40,615 nucleotides of DNA from Bryobacterales bacterium (GTDB lineage: Bacteria; Acidobacteriota; Terriglobia; Bryobacterales; Bryobacteraceae): NCBI GenBank assembly GCA_003135055.1, contig PLDF01000439.1:27693-68307 (forward strand), written 5' to 3'. Positions 15,783 through 24,442 of the stretch are shown here, in pieces. Positions within the stretch are counted from its first letter, which is position 1; each line of letters starts with the position of its first letter. The notes beneath the pieces were generated by a model. It worked only from the letters and a program-made list of their open reading frames with translations. It had not been told where the DNA came from and ran no database searches. Made by a program: the position numbers and the translations under genes.

Positions 15783-17411
15783 TCACTTCTTTTCGCCATT
15801 TCGATACCAGACCGGAAACTCGATCGCCGAGTAGCGCTCCGTATGGTCCGGCATCTCGACGCGCGCCAACATCTGTACCCGATGCCCCGGCTCGCATTCG
15901 GGAAGAATCCGCGGCACCGAATACCGCAGGCCCGCATCGCTAAGCCGCACTGCATTATCCACGCACGCATCGTTGGTAAACAGCTCGGCTACGCGAAACG
16001 AATCGCCATCCGGCAGCAGAATCGCAAAGCTCTCGCCAGGAGCGGCGAAGCCGTCGCCGTTGCCTTCGCCCAGCATCACGTCGGTCTTCTGCGTGCCATG
16101 TTGAAACGCTTCGAGCGGCCGGCCATCGGCGATCAGGAAATTCTTCGCCGGGCCGGCCGGCGGGAAAAGCGGCACATCCACCGGCATACGGTTCGCCCCA
16201 TCCACCGCTACAATCCGGACGGCGGCCGGCGCATCCGCGGTAAATGTCACCGGCAGCGTCACCGATTCGCCCGGCCCCAATCCAAACAGGCGGCTCGACG
16301 CGTTCTCGAACTTCACTCCGGCGCTCGGGCTTTGCCACTCGATGGGCAGCGTGCCCGAGCGCGCCGCGCCCACGTTCCAAAACTTCACACGCAGTTTGAC
16401 GGGCTGCCCGGCCGTAGCCCACGCGGCATCGGCTACCTCATAGCCCGAAACCACGACCGCGGCCTCGGCCGAAATGCCCACTTCGTATTCGCCGCCATCC
16501 AGGTCGAAACTCAACCGCCCCTGCGCATCGGCTTTCTGCACCGAGCGGCGCACTTTGCCGTCGGGCAGATGAACGTAAGTCACCGGATGCGCGCTGCCCG
16601 CCGGATACATGCGCAGCGGAGTCTCCAGCGAGAGCTTCACGTTCGCGAGCGCCGCGCCGCCCGGAAGCCATTCGCGCACCGACGCGTGGAATCCCCTGCT
16701 TGAGACCCCGTCGAGCACGGTGAAGCCCGGCTGCCGGCGATCGGACGCCGCTTCCCATCCCCACACGGAAAAATTCGGATACGGATCGGCGTGGCTGAAC
16801 ACGGCCGGCTTCGGCGCCGGCGCCGCAAATGCACCCATATGGAAAGCGAGCGCCTCGGCGGCATTCAGCGGCCAGGCGCGGCTCACTCCGGCGTAGTCGA
16901 GGTCGTCGAGGTTGCAATCCGCCTCGAATCCCTTTGGCCCCACTGGCGCCTCTTTGGTGGCGGCAAGCCCGGACGCGCTCGCAACCAGGTCCGGAAACTT
17001 GGCCGCGGTCCACTGGGCCAGGAAACCGCCGGTCGAATAGCCGGTTATGGCGCGATGTTCGCGGTCGGAAACGGTGCGCAATTTTTGATCCACTTGCTCC
17101 ACCAGTTCCGGAAAGTAGAGCGGAAACTCGCCTGTGGTCTCCACCGGCCCGAAGTCCACCACAATCGCGTCATGCGCCGCGACAAATTTCCGGAACTCGT
17201 TGGTGTGCTGCTCGCGGACGCTCGATTGTTCGTACCCGTGCAGCCAATAGACCACTGGGTAGCGCTTCTGCGACTGCTCATACGCCGGCGGCAAGTAAAC
17301 GCGGTAGACGCGCTCGGCGCCCATCACCTGGCTGAAGTGGCTGAACTCCTGCCCGCCTTCCTGCCATGCATACGCAGTTGCCAGAGCCAGCAATCCAAGG
17401 AAAAGCCGCAC
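15783..17411 (-). CDS. Exported esterase of the PF00756 (esterase D-like) family with C-terminal beta domains
   Basis: 542 residues from GTG 17411, which gives the signal peptide (M)RLFLGLLALATAYAW; in-frame codons further upstream would put polar residues before it. The alpha/beta hydrolase part (about 25-270) has YPVVYWLHGYEQS (oxyanion region), the nucleophile elbow GYSTGGF, and a C-terminal SRGFHASVREW His. The second half (300-540) is beta-rich, including a CARDB-like stretch (GQPVKLRVKFWNVGAARSGT) and GEGNGDGFAAPGES, typical of extracellular adhesion or repeat domains. The likely substrate is an extracellular ester (carbohydrate or feruloyl-type), not determinable here. The gene is monocistronic, followed by a repeat. 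Confidence 0.82.
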   Translation of the reverse strand: MRLFLGLLALATAYAWQEGGQEFSHFSQVMGAERVYRVYLPPAYEQSQKRYPVVYWLHGYEQSSVREQHTNEFRKFVAAHDAIVVDFGPVETTGEFPLYFPELVEQVDQKLRTVSDREHRAITGYSTGGFLAQWTAAKFPDLVASASGLAATKEAPVGPKGFEADCNLDDLDYAGVSRAWPLNAAEALAFHMGAFAAPAPKPAVFSHADPYPNFSVWGWEAASDRRQPGFTVLDGVSSRGFHASVREWLPGGAALANVKLSLETPLRMYPAGSAHPVTYVHLPDGKVRRSVQKADAQGRLSFDLDGGEYEVGISAEAAVVVSGYEVADAAWATAGQPVKLRVKFWNVGAARSGTLPIEWQSPSAGVKFENASSRLFGLGPGESVTLPVTFTADAPAAVRIVAVDGANRMPVDVPLFPPAGPAKNFLIADGRPLEAFQHGTQKTDVMLGEGNGDGFAAPGESFAILLPDGDSFRVAELFTNDACVDNAVRLSDAGLRYSVPRILPECEPGHRVQMLARVEMPDHTERYSAIEFPVWYRNGEKK

Positions 17412-17511
17412 ATTTGACCTGTACCACTTCTGCGGTGGGAACTGCAATGGCCAGGGGTCTTCAACGCGGGAAACTGAGTTGGGAGTGTCGTAGAAAGGTG
17501 GAGGTTGTGAT

Positions 17512-17829
17512 CTCAACGCGGAGGCGCGGAGGGGCGGAGAAAACGCGGAGTTTCTTTGAGGGAGCTTGCGATTTGCGCATTCTCGGCTTTCCGGCGATTG
17601 GCGAAATGGGCGACCGGCCGTTTTCCGCGCGATTCATCGGACGATGGGACATGGCCGATGGGAAAGCTGGAGGAAGTGGAGAGATAAGAAGCAAGGCTGC
17701 GGCGACAGCGTCAATCGAGAATAGAAAACCTGCCGGGATGATTCCGGAGAGCCACGGATAGGGAGCGGGAATCTCAGAGTCTCAGAAGCTCCGCGCCGGC
17801 CTCCGCATCTCCGTTGCCTCCGCGTTGAG
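17512..17829. mobile_element. 318-bp MITE-like element with 14-bp perfect terminal inverted repeats
   Basis: CTCAACGCGGAGGC (17512-17525) is the exact reverse complement of GCCTCCGCGTTGAG (17816-17829). Internal GCGGAG / CTCCGC words extend the arms imperfectly (GCGCGGAGGGGCGGAG on the left, CTCCGCGCCGGCCTCCGC on the right). No transposase frame is present. It occupies most of the 450-bp gap between the esterase and rpiB. No clear target duplication is seen. Confidence 0.6.
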
Positions 17830-18346
17830 GACAGGACTCGGACTAGCCTAGGTACTCGGACTATGCGTACCGCCAGCTCGCGGGATATGATGGTCTTCAT
17901 GAAGCTGGCCGTCGCCGCCGATCATGCCGGATTCCCTTTGAAAGCCCTCATAATCGAGGAACTGCGCAAGCTCGGCCACGAAACAACCGACCTGGGCACA
18001 AACTCCACCGCCCCCGTAGACTATCCCGACTACGCACAAGCCGTAGCGCGCGCGGTGCTCGATGGCCGCGTGGAGCGCGCCGTTTTGGTCTGCGGCAGCG
18101 GCGCCGGCGCCTGCGTCGCGGCCAACAAATTCCGCGGCATCCGCGCCGCCACCTGCCACGATAGCTTTTCCGCGCGCCAAGCCGTGGAAGACGACGATAT
18201 CAACGTGCTCTGCCTGGGCGCGCGCGTCATCGGTCCGAACCTCGCGGTGGAATTGGTGCGCGACTACGTGAACGCGAAGTTTTCCGGGGCCGAGCGCCAC
18301 AAGCGCCGATTGGGTAAGGTCGCGAAATTCGAGGCGGAGTTCGGCG

Positions 18347-20023
<1,677 letters not shown>

Positions 20024-20117
20024 GAAATCGCATCATAACAGTTCCGCACATCCGGTAACGCCGGCGGTCTTGCCGCCGTTGGTTTCCGAGCACGTCTGGA
20101 GCCGCGAGGAAGCGGGA

Positions 20118-21182
20118 TCAAATAGCGCGGCTTTGTCGCCCGCCGCGGAGTGCTTGCCGAATTCGGTCGAGCCAACAGCCCTTGTGCACTACCTTCGTGT
20201 AGCGGTTCGCATACTCACGGCGAAGTTCAGCCTTGGTATGGTTGACCATGGCTTTCCAGTCGCCAGAGAGAATGTACGTGGCATTGCCTTCAATGGGGCA
20301 CTCCAAAACCACGCGGTTTGAGTTCATAAACTCGAAGACGACATACCCGAGCCAGGACTCCTTGCCGATGTAACATCTCGTTGGACTGAGCGATTCGATC
20401 TTTTCCAGTCGGGACCTATCGATTTCGCGACCATTGAGGCCGGCCGGGAATCTGTGCGACATTTTGCGGTAATGCTCGACGACCTGCCGAATGTCCCACG
20501 TCCCAGGAGGCAGCAGAACGAAGGGCAGGCGATGCGTGGGCACATGCAATGATTTGGCTTGGTTGCCCGGTGGGTGGCAGCTCATGAAATGGAGTCCCAG
20601 GCAGTCGTCCCACACATTGGCGCCGCACTCTGGACATGGCCGGAGGGCCCTAGCAGCCTGTAGGGCAGGCGACGGCAGATCTGCATGAGTCGGATGGGCG
20701 GGCTCCTCGTCCACCCGCTTTTGCGGCTTAGCTTGGTGCGGTTCCAGTACTGCCGGGTGCTCTTGGCATATTGCTTGGTCCAACCAGTGATACACCCGTT
20801 GCGGGAGCAAGTCGGTAATTACTTTAGGAAACCCTCTTGCAATGAGGGTCGCGCCGATGACCGCCTGAAATGCCTCAGTTTTTATTGTAGAGATTACATG
20901 CTTCACAGACTTTCCAACAATCAACGACGAGGCCAGATTCAAGATCTCGAAGCCCTGCTCAAGGTGCGAGTTCTTCTTGTTCAGCACTTCGGCGATCACC
21001 CTCCGAGAATCGCAATCGCGCAATTCCCGCTTCGGAGACCGAAGGAGCGTATCCGTGAGAATGTAACTTGTGAGTGCGTCGAGTACATGCGAGCCAAGAT
21101 GCGCCACTAGAGAATTGTCTGGCACTCCCGGGTACTGGTTGGAATAACTGGAATGGGTCAGCGCGGTATCCAAAATCGGCAT
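20118..21182 (-). CDS. RNase III-like protein without catalytic residues, with zinc-knuckle and unknown C-terminal domain
   Basis: 354 residues from ATG 21182. Residues 1-140 match the RNase III fold: ALTHSSYSNQ (usual ALTHRSYxNE), DNSLVAHLGSHVLDAL (usual NERLEFLGDxVL) and KTEAFQAVIGATLIARGF (usual ADxxEAxxGAxYLDGG). Every catalytic acid is changed: the signature E, E, D read S, A, S, and the later D and E read E and Q. So dsRNA cleavage is not expected. C183-x2-C186, C194, H198, C202 and H203 form a possible zinc knuckle. A C-terminal module (275-345) includes VVLECPIEGNATYILSGDW and KVVHKGCWLDRI; I cannot name it. The RNase III homology continues upstream of the ATG in frame (SLTNVLDLLNLGVNA) with no ATG, GTG or TTG, so the true start may be non-standard or lie in the upstream gene by frameshift. 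Confidence 0.7.
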   Translation of the reverse strand: MPILDTALTHSSYSNQYPGVPDNSLVAHLGSHVLDALTSYILTDTLLRSPKRELRDCDSRRVIAEVLNKKNSHLEQGFEILNLASSLIVGKSVKHVISTIKTEAFQAVIGATLIARGFPKVITDLLPQRVYHWLDQAICQEHPAVLEPHQAKPQKRVDEEPAHPTHADLPSPALQAARALRPCPECGANVWDDCLGLHFMSCHPPGNQAKSLHVPTHRLPFVLLPPGTWDIRQVVEHYRKMSHRFPAGLNGREIDRSRLEKIESLSPTRCYIGKESWLGYVVFEFMNSNRVVLECPIEGNATYILSGDWKAMVNHTKAELRREYANRYTKVVHKGCWLDRIRQALRGGRQSRAI

Positions 21183-21261
21183 CGCGTTAACGCCGAGATT
21201 AAGCAGATCAAGGACATTTGTAAGGCTCTTCTCCCGGTTCGTCGAAATAGTTCGACCGCCG

Positions 21262-22050
21262 CTAGCGCTCGGGTTGGGGGGTTCGCAGCCCTGACCGCTC
21301 TTGCAACAATGGGAAGTATCCGTCTATAAATCGTGGCGCATATCGTGAGAGGTATTGTTGGGCGGCATCTTGCTCGGCCAGTTTCTTGGTCTTTCCAACG
21401 CCGGACGCCGAGAATCCGTCGTGCGTGATGACCTGGGCTGAGAACGTCTTCGCGTGTTCCGGCCCTTTTTCGGCAAGGAGAGTATATCGTGGTTGACCGC
21501 GGTTAATGGAATGAGAATAGGCCTGTAAAGCAGTCTTGAATTCGTACTCCGGGCGGCCTTCTTCCTGGAGCTTGTCGAGGTGCTCATCCACCAACCGCTG
21601 GAGGCTGACGTAACCCGCGCAGATCGCGTATGCTCCCATTACCTGACCGGTGATGGTTCGCAATACCGCAGGAGCTGGCTGACTTCGATCGTCGCGTACG
21701 CTCGCGCCAAACCTTGTCCTCGAAGCCAGACAAAAGTACTGCGCAAGCCTGTCGTACAATGGGCCAATAGCAGCGGCCGTTCTTCGGCTTGCATCGCCGG
21801 CTGAGCAAACTTGCCGCGATAGGTAGACTGTGTGAGCAACGGCCAGACGCGTCAGAGAGCTACCGAGCGACTCGATCAGCTTAAGCGCGCCTGCCGATTC
21901 AGCGGCGCGGATCTCATGGAGGTGGGATGAGTGCTCGGCAGATATGCCGAGAAGTCGAGTCATCCGCGGATCATCCACTCCGAGCATCCTGGATAAGCTT
22001 TCCTCGGGCGGGATGTTTGGAGGAAACGACGCTAACGCTTGATCGAGCAT
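21262..22050 (-). CDS. Degenerate RNase III domain plus dsRNA-binding domain protein
   Basis: 262 residues. Residues about 168-235 are a textbook double-stranded RNA-binding domain: EFKTALQAYSHS, then PRYTLLAEKGPEHAKTF and GVGKTKKLAEQDAAQQYL. Residues about 18-160 resemble an RNase III domain in outline: SLSRMLGVDDPRMTRLLG, LKLIESLGSSLTRLAVAHTV (where RNase III has LEFLGDSVLxL) and TITGQVMGAYAICAGYVSLQ (where it has DxxEAxxGAxYLDGG). One signature Glu remains; the GD Asp is Ser and the later D and E are T and G. So the protein probably binds but does not cut dsRNA. ATG 22050 faces the divergent gene at 22229. The last codons contain a run of six C (21276-21281) where loss of one base would fuse it in frame with the next RNase III-like gene. 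Confidence 0.75.
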   Translation of the reverse strand: MLDQALASFPPNIPPEESLSRMLGVDDPRMTRLLGISAEHSSHLHEIRAAESAGALKLIESLGSSLTRLAVAHTVYLSRQVCSAGDASRRTAAAIGPLYDRLAQYFCLASRTRFGASVRDDRSQPAPAVLRTITGQVMGAYAICAGYVSLQRLVDEHLDKLQEEGRPEYEFKTALQAYSHSINRGQPRYTLLAEKGPEHAKTFSAQVITHDGFSASGVGKTKKLAEQDAAQQYLSRYAPRFIDGYFPLLQERSGLRTPQPER

Positions 22051-22181
22051 CGAAGACTATTCTAGCGGCATTCGTCGTCAATGTCGGCTGCCACATGAGC
22101 CACTGGGAAGTGCGCACACTGCCACACGCGCTGGCTGCTGAGCCGCGCCAAAATGGGTTGCATGATGCTCTATCGAGCGCT

Positions 22182-22211
22182 TTGCGGGTTTCAGACCTAA
22201 AAGACTATTAT
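22182..22211 (+). promoter_or_regulatory. Possible promoter of the divergent gene at 22229
   Basis: TTGCGG (22182-22187) and TATTAT (22206-22211) are separated by 18 bases, followed by AGAGGAA as ribosome binding site just before GTG 22229. It lies in the 178-bp divergent gap shared with the dsRNA-binding gene, so joint control is possible. Confidence 0.4.
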
Positions 22212-22228
22212 ACGTTAGAGGAATCACT

Positions 22229-22747
22229 GTGAGGCAGATCAATCGTCGGGAGGGGGCACGGCGACAGCATCGCGCTGTCGCATTGTTTGCGGCACTCCAG
22301 TGCTGGCTGAAAGACCTCGATGGGGTTGTGTTTGATCGACCACATCTGGAGCGCCTGTTGGGTCTGGAACGGTTCAGGGGCACTCGCGTTTCGTGGATCC
22401 AGGCAGACTTCAGGAAGTTCTTCCCTTACCAAGAGGTCTACTACCACGCGGGAAAGCAATCCTTCGGATCGTTTTACGTGTCGCGGCGCAAGCTCGAAGG
22501 GCTGTTGCCCGACGCAAGATGCAAGATGTCAGATCAAGAACGCATCAAAGGCGTTCCGACAATCGCTTTATTTGAGATATGGCCCCGTCTGGACGAAAAG
22601 GCGTTCGCGGCGATCGGAACCGCGATTCCCTTTTTTGCCGAGGCGGCCAACTACGACGAACGCCTACTTGCGTCCTATCTTACACTGCTGATTCACGGGC
22701 AGATTTCCCCGCGTAGTATCCCACCGCTACACGAAGAGGAAGACTAA
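22229..22747 (+). CDS. Unrecognised protein next to the RNase III-like pair
   Basis: 172 residues from GTG 22229, which has a good ribosome binding site (AGAGGAA) 5-6 bases upstream. The sequence is clearly protein-like: an N-terminal helix (ALFAALQCWLKDLDGVVFDR), then a mixed region (VSWIQADFRKFFPYQEVYYH, SFYVSRRKLEGLLP), a central FEIWPRLDEKAF and a helical, acidic end (IPPLHEEED). No transmembrane helix, zinc motif or known catalytic signature is visible. It is divergently transcribed from the dsRNA-binding RNase III-like gene and shares its lower GC, so I infer that it belongs to the same accessory module. No function is proposed. Confidence 0.6.
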   Translation: MRQINRREGARRQHRAVALFAALQCWLKDLDGVVFDRPHLERLLGLERFRGTRVSWIQADFRKFFPYQEVYYHAGKQSFGSFYVSRRKLEGLLPDARCKMSDQERIKGVPTIALFEIWPRLDEKAFAAIGTAIPFFAEAANYDERLLASYLTLLIHGQISPRSIPPLHEEED

Positions 22748-22814
22748 TCTTCTGGGCCGACCATTCGATCAGCCATAGGCATGGTCAAGTCTGAGGGGTC
22801 GCCAGCGGAGGCGT

Positions 22815-23308
22815 TCACTCGCCGTGACCCCGGTCCCCGTAGTTTTTCAGAAGTTCGTCGAGCAGTTCCTGACGGTAGTGAAAATTCGTGTCTTTGAGCC
22901 GCGCGAGCGCACCCGCAAGGTCCAGTAGGCCGCGTTGCGCTGCGCGCGCGAGAAGGCCAGCGTTCCGGTGATCTCGAATCCTTTTCGACGCGCCACCGCT
23001 GCGCCTTTGCGGTCATCGATCAGAATCAGATCGGCCCCGAGAGCCATCCCTAGAGTAAGTGCCGACCTCTCGCCCTCGTCCAAAGACTGAAACGCCGGAT
23101 CGTTGCTCGCGGTCACTGGCAACACCTCTAACCAGCCCGGTGGAGAATTGGCCCACGCCCGCACCGGCGCCGGCGCTGACGGATGGCGCAACTCGTCGTA
23201 CACCACGACTGGGATGAGTATTTTCTCGAACAGTTGTGGCAGAATCCCGATCTGTCCGATTTCAACGAGATACCGAATTGGGCTGGTATCGGCGACGACA
23301 AGGAGCAT
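22815..23308 (-). pseudogene. PIN-domain toxin (DUF3368-like), frameshifted
   Basis: The first ~115 residues are a good PIN-domain toxin of the DUF3368 kind: VVADTSPIRYLVEIGQIGIL (first Asp), VVVYDELRHP (Glu), LDEGERSALTLGMALGADLI, LIDDRKGAAVARRKG (Asp). Then, after ITGTL, the frame turns into an unrelated tail that ends at 22847. In the -1 frame the family ending continues perfectly: GLLARAAQRGLLDLAGALAR, then LKDTNFHYRQELLDELLKNY and a TGA at 22815. So one base has been lost near 22965, unless there is a sequencing error or programmed frameshift. PIN toxins cut RNA using the acidic triad, which remains, so a shortened toxin could still be made. ATG 23308 overlaps the antitoxin stop (TAATG). 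Confidence 0.8.
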
Positions 23309-23571
23309 TAAATGCCCAGGCGCTTTAAGCCTTCGAGTTCTTGCTCCAGGTCTTCCATGGTGTAGTCTTCATACACCTCATGGGCCTTGAGAAACCCGTC
23401 GAGTTCATACCTGGTCTCAAAATCCAACAGCCGCCGCAATTCTGGTTTAGTGAGGTGACCGCTCTTGAATTCCTCAAGAGCCAGGGCCTCGAGCGCACGC
23501 CGCGACAGATCGCGGCCATCCGCGCTCATGCTCCTGGCGAGATCGTCGGGAATCTGAACGGTGAGATCCAT
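23308..23571 (-). CDS. UPF0175 family antitoxin
   Basis: 87 residues. The diagnostic UPF0175 core is ALEALALEEFKSGHLTKPEL followed by RRLLDFETRYELDGFLKAHE and an acidic tail (YTMEDLEQELEGL). Members pair with DUF3368-type PIN toxins, exactly the gene downstream; the stop and the toxin start overlap (TAATG). The antitoxin is expected to bind and neutralise the toxin and to bind the operon promoter. It starts at ATG 23571. The 125 bp upstream, up to hicB, would hold the operon promoter, but I see no strong boxes. Confidence 0.85.
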   Translation of the reverse strand: MDLTVQIPDDLARSMSADGRDLSRRALEALALEEFKSGHLTKPELRRLLDFETRYELDGFLKAHEVYEDYTMEDLEQELEGLKRLGI

Positions 23572-23696
23572 GTTCCTTCACCCTAGCGTACGGCCTTGAC
23601 GCAGTCAATTGCGGTCCGGCCGCGCCGCCGGCCCGTGGTTGTCGCGCACGAAGGGCAAGCGCTACGAAATGAACGCGTCCTTGTGCATCTGCCGGA

Positions 23697-23906
23697 CTAA
23701 CCGACCTCGACCAATTCGGCCAAGGTCGTCGGCTCCGGCACATGCTCGCCGTGAAGACGCATTCCCTCAATGTGAAACTCGATCGCTTCGGCAATCAGCG
23801 TTCGCGCCTCATCCAGCGTCTTGGCCACTGCAACGCAGCCAGGCAGATCGGGAACGGTAGCTCCCACGCTCGAAGGCCCCTGTTCAAAAACAACCGCGTA
23901 TCTCAT
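23697..23906 (-). CDS. hicB: HicB-like antitoxin
   Basis: 69 residues: MRYAVVFEQGPSSVGATVPD, LPGCVAVAKTLDEARTLIAE and AIEFHIEGMRLHGEHVPEPT. This is the partly degenerate RNase H-like fold of HicB antitoxins, of the short type without a C-terminal DNA-binding helix-turn-helix or ribbon. It neutralises HicA. The ATG at 23906 overlaps the hicA stop by 4 bp (ATGA on the minus strand), so translation is coupled, with the toxin gene first, as usual for hicAB. Confidence 0.9.
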   Translation of the reverse strand: MRYAVVFEQGPSSVGATVPDLPGCVAVAKTLDEARTLIAEAIEFHIEGMRLHGEHVPEPTTLAELVEVG

Positions 23907-24091
23907 TTCTCGATGCCCGCCTGTCTCATTATATTCTTAAGCGTGCCCGCAGGCGCTTCCTCCGAAGGGTGACCCACTATCGTCACCGTGCCCGGCTTCA
24001 CCGGGTGATGAAACTGCCGATGGCTGCCTTTCTGTCGAACCTGTGTCCATCCATCGCGTTCCACGATTCTGATCGCGTCCTTCACCTTCAC
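23903..24091 (-). CDS. hicA: HicA-like mRNA interferase toxin
   Basis: 62 residues, the usual length. VKDAIRIVERDGWTQVRQKG forms the first helix and strand. GSHRQFHHP carries the conserved catalytic His (H24), and PGTVTIVGHPSEEAPAGTLK leads into the last helix NIMRQAGI. HicA has a dsRBD-like fold and cleaves mRNA; activity is held in check by HicB. All key residues are present, so this pair looks intact, unlike the PIN toxin upstream. Toxin gene first, with a 4-bp overlap with hicB. Confidence 0.92.
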   Translation of the reverse strand: MKVKDAIRIVERDGWTQVRQKGSHRQFHHPVKPGTVTIVGHPSEEAPAGTLKNIMRQAGIEK

Positions 24092-24442
24092 GCATATCAG
24101 TCTACCTGTCCGGCATTGCGTTCAGGTTGATAGCTCGCCAAGGGCAGGGCGTGGCGGCGGTCGACGCGGGTTGTTCCCGTGCGCCGAGTAGAGATGCCGC
24201 CTGCAACCGGGCGCAGGGGGACTGGAGCCGCGCTGGCTCTCTGTCCGGATGGTTTGAAAACCACAAGCTGCGGGGGAAAGCTTACCGCGGGGCCGTTCCG
24301 CTTGACGTCACGGTCCTTAGCGGCCGGCCGGCGAGGCCCTCACTCAGCCGCGTCGCGGGTCATGCTTCGGAAAAGCCCCGGGAAATCTCGCGCATTCGGT
24401 TTACGCGCCCATTGCCGCTAAAATCGCTAAAATGAGTCTTTC
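24092..24442. other. 350-bp gap without a recognised gene
   Basis: GC-rich, with several possible short stems (for example GGTTTGAAAACC at 24250-24261). A 102-codon plus-strand frame is present but looks random. I see no RNA gene that I can name. It separates hicA from the amidohydrolase lipoprotein gene (divergent), so it should hold both promoters. Confidence 0.4.

Noticed and set aside
15267..16703. 478-codon plus-strand frame opposite the amidohydrolase-like and esterase genes
   Set aside because: It crosses two real genes and the repeats between them; its sequence is rich in Arg and His without motifs.
24092..24442. Possible structured RNA in the gap after hicA
   Set aside because: Only short GC-rich stems; no signature of RNase P, tmRNA, 6S RNA or a riboswitch that I can point to.
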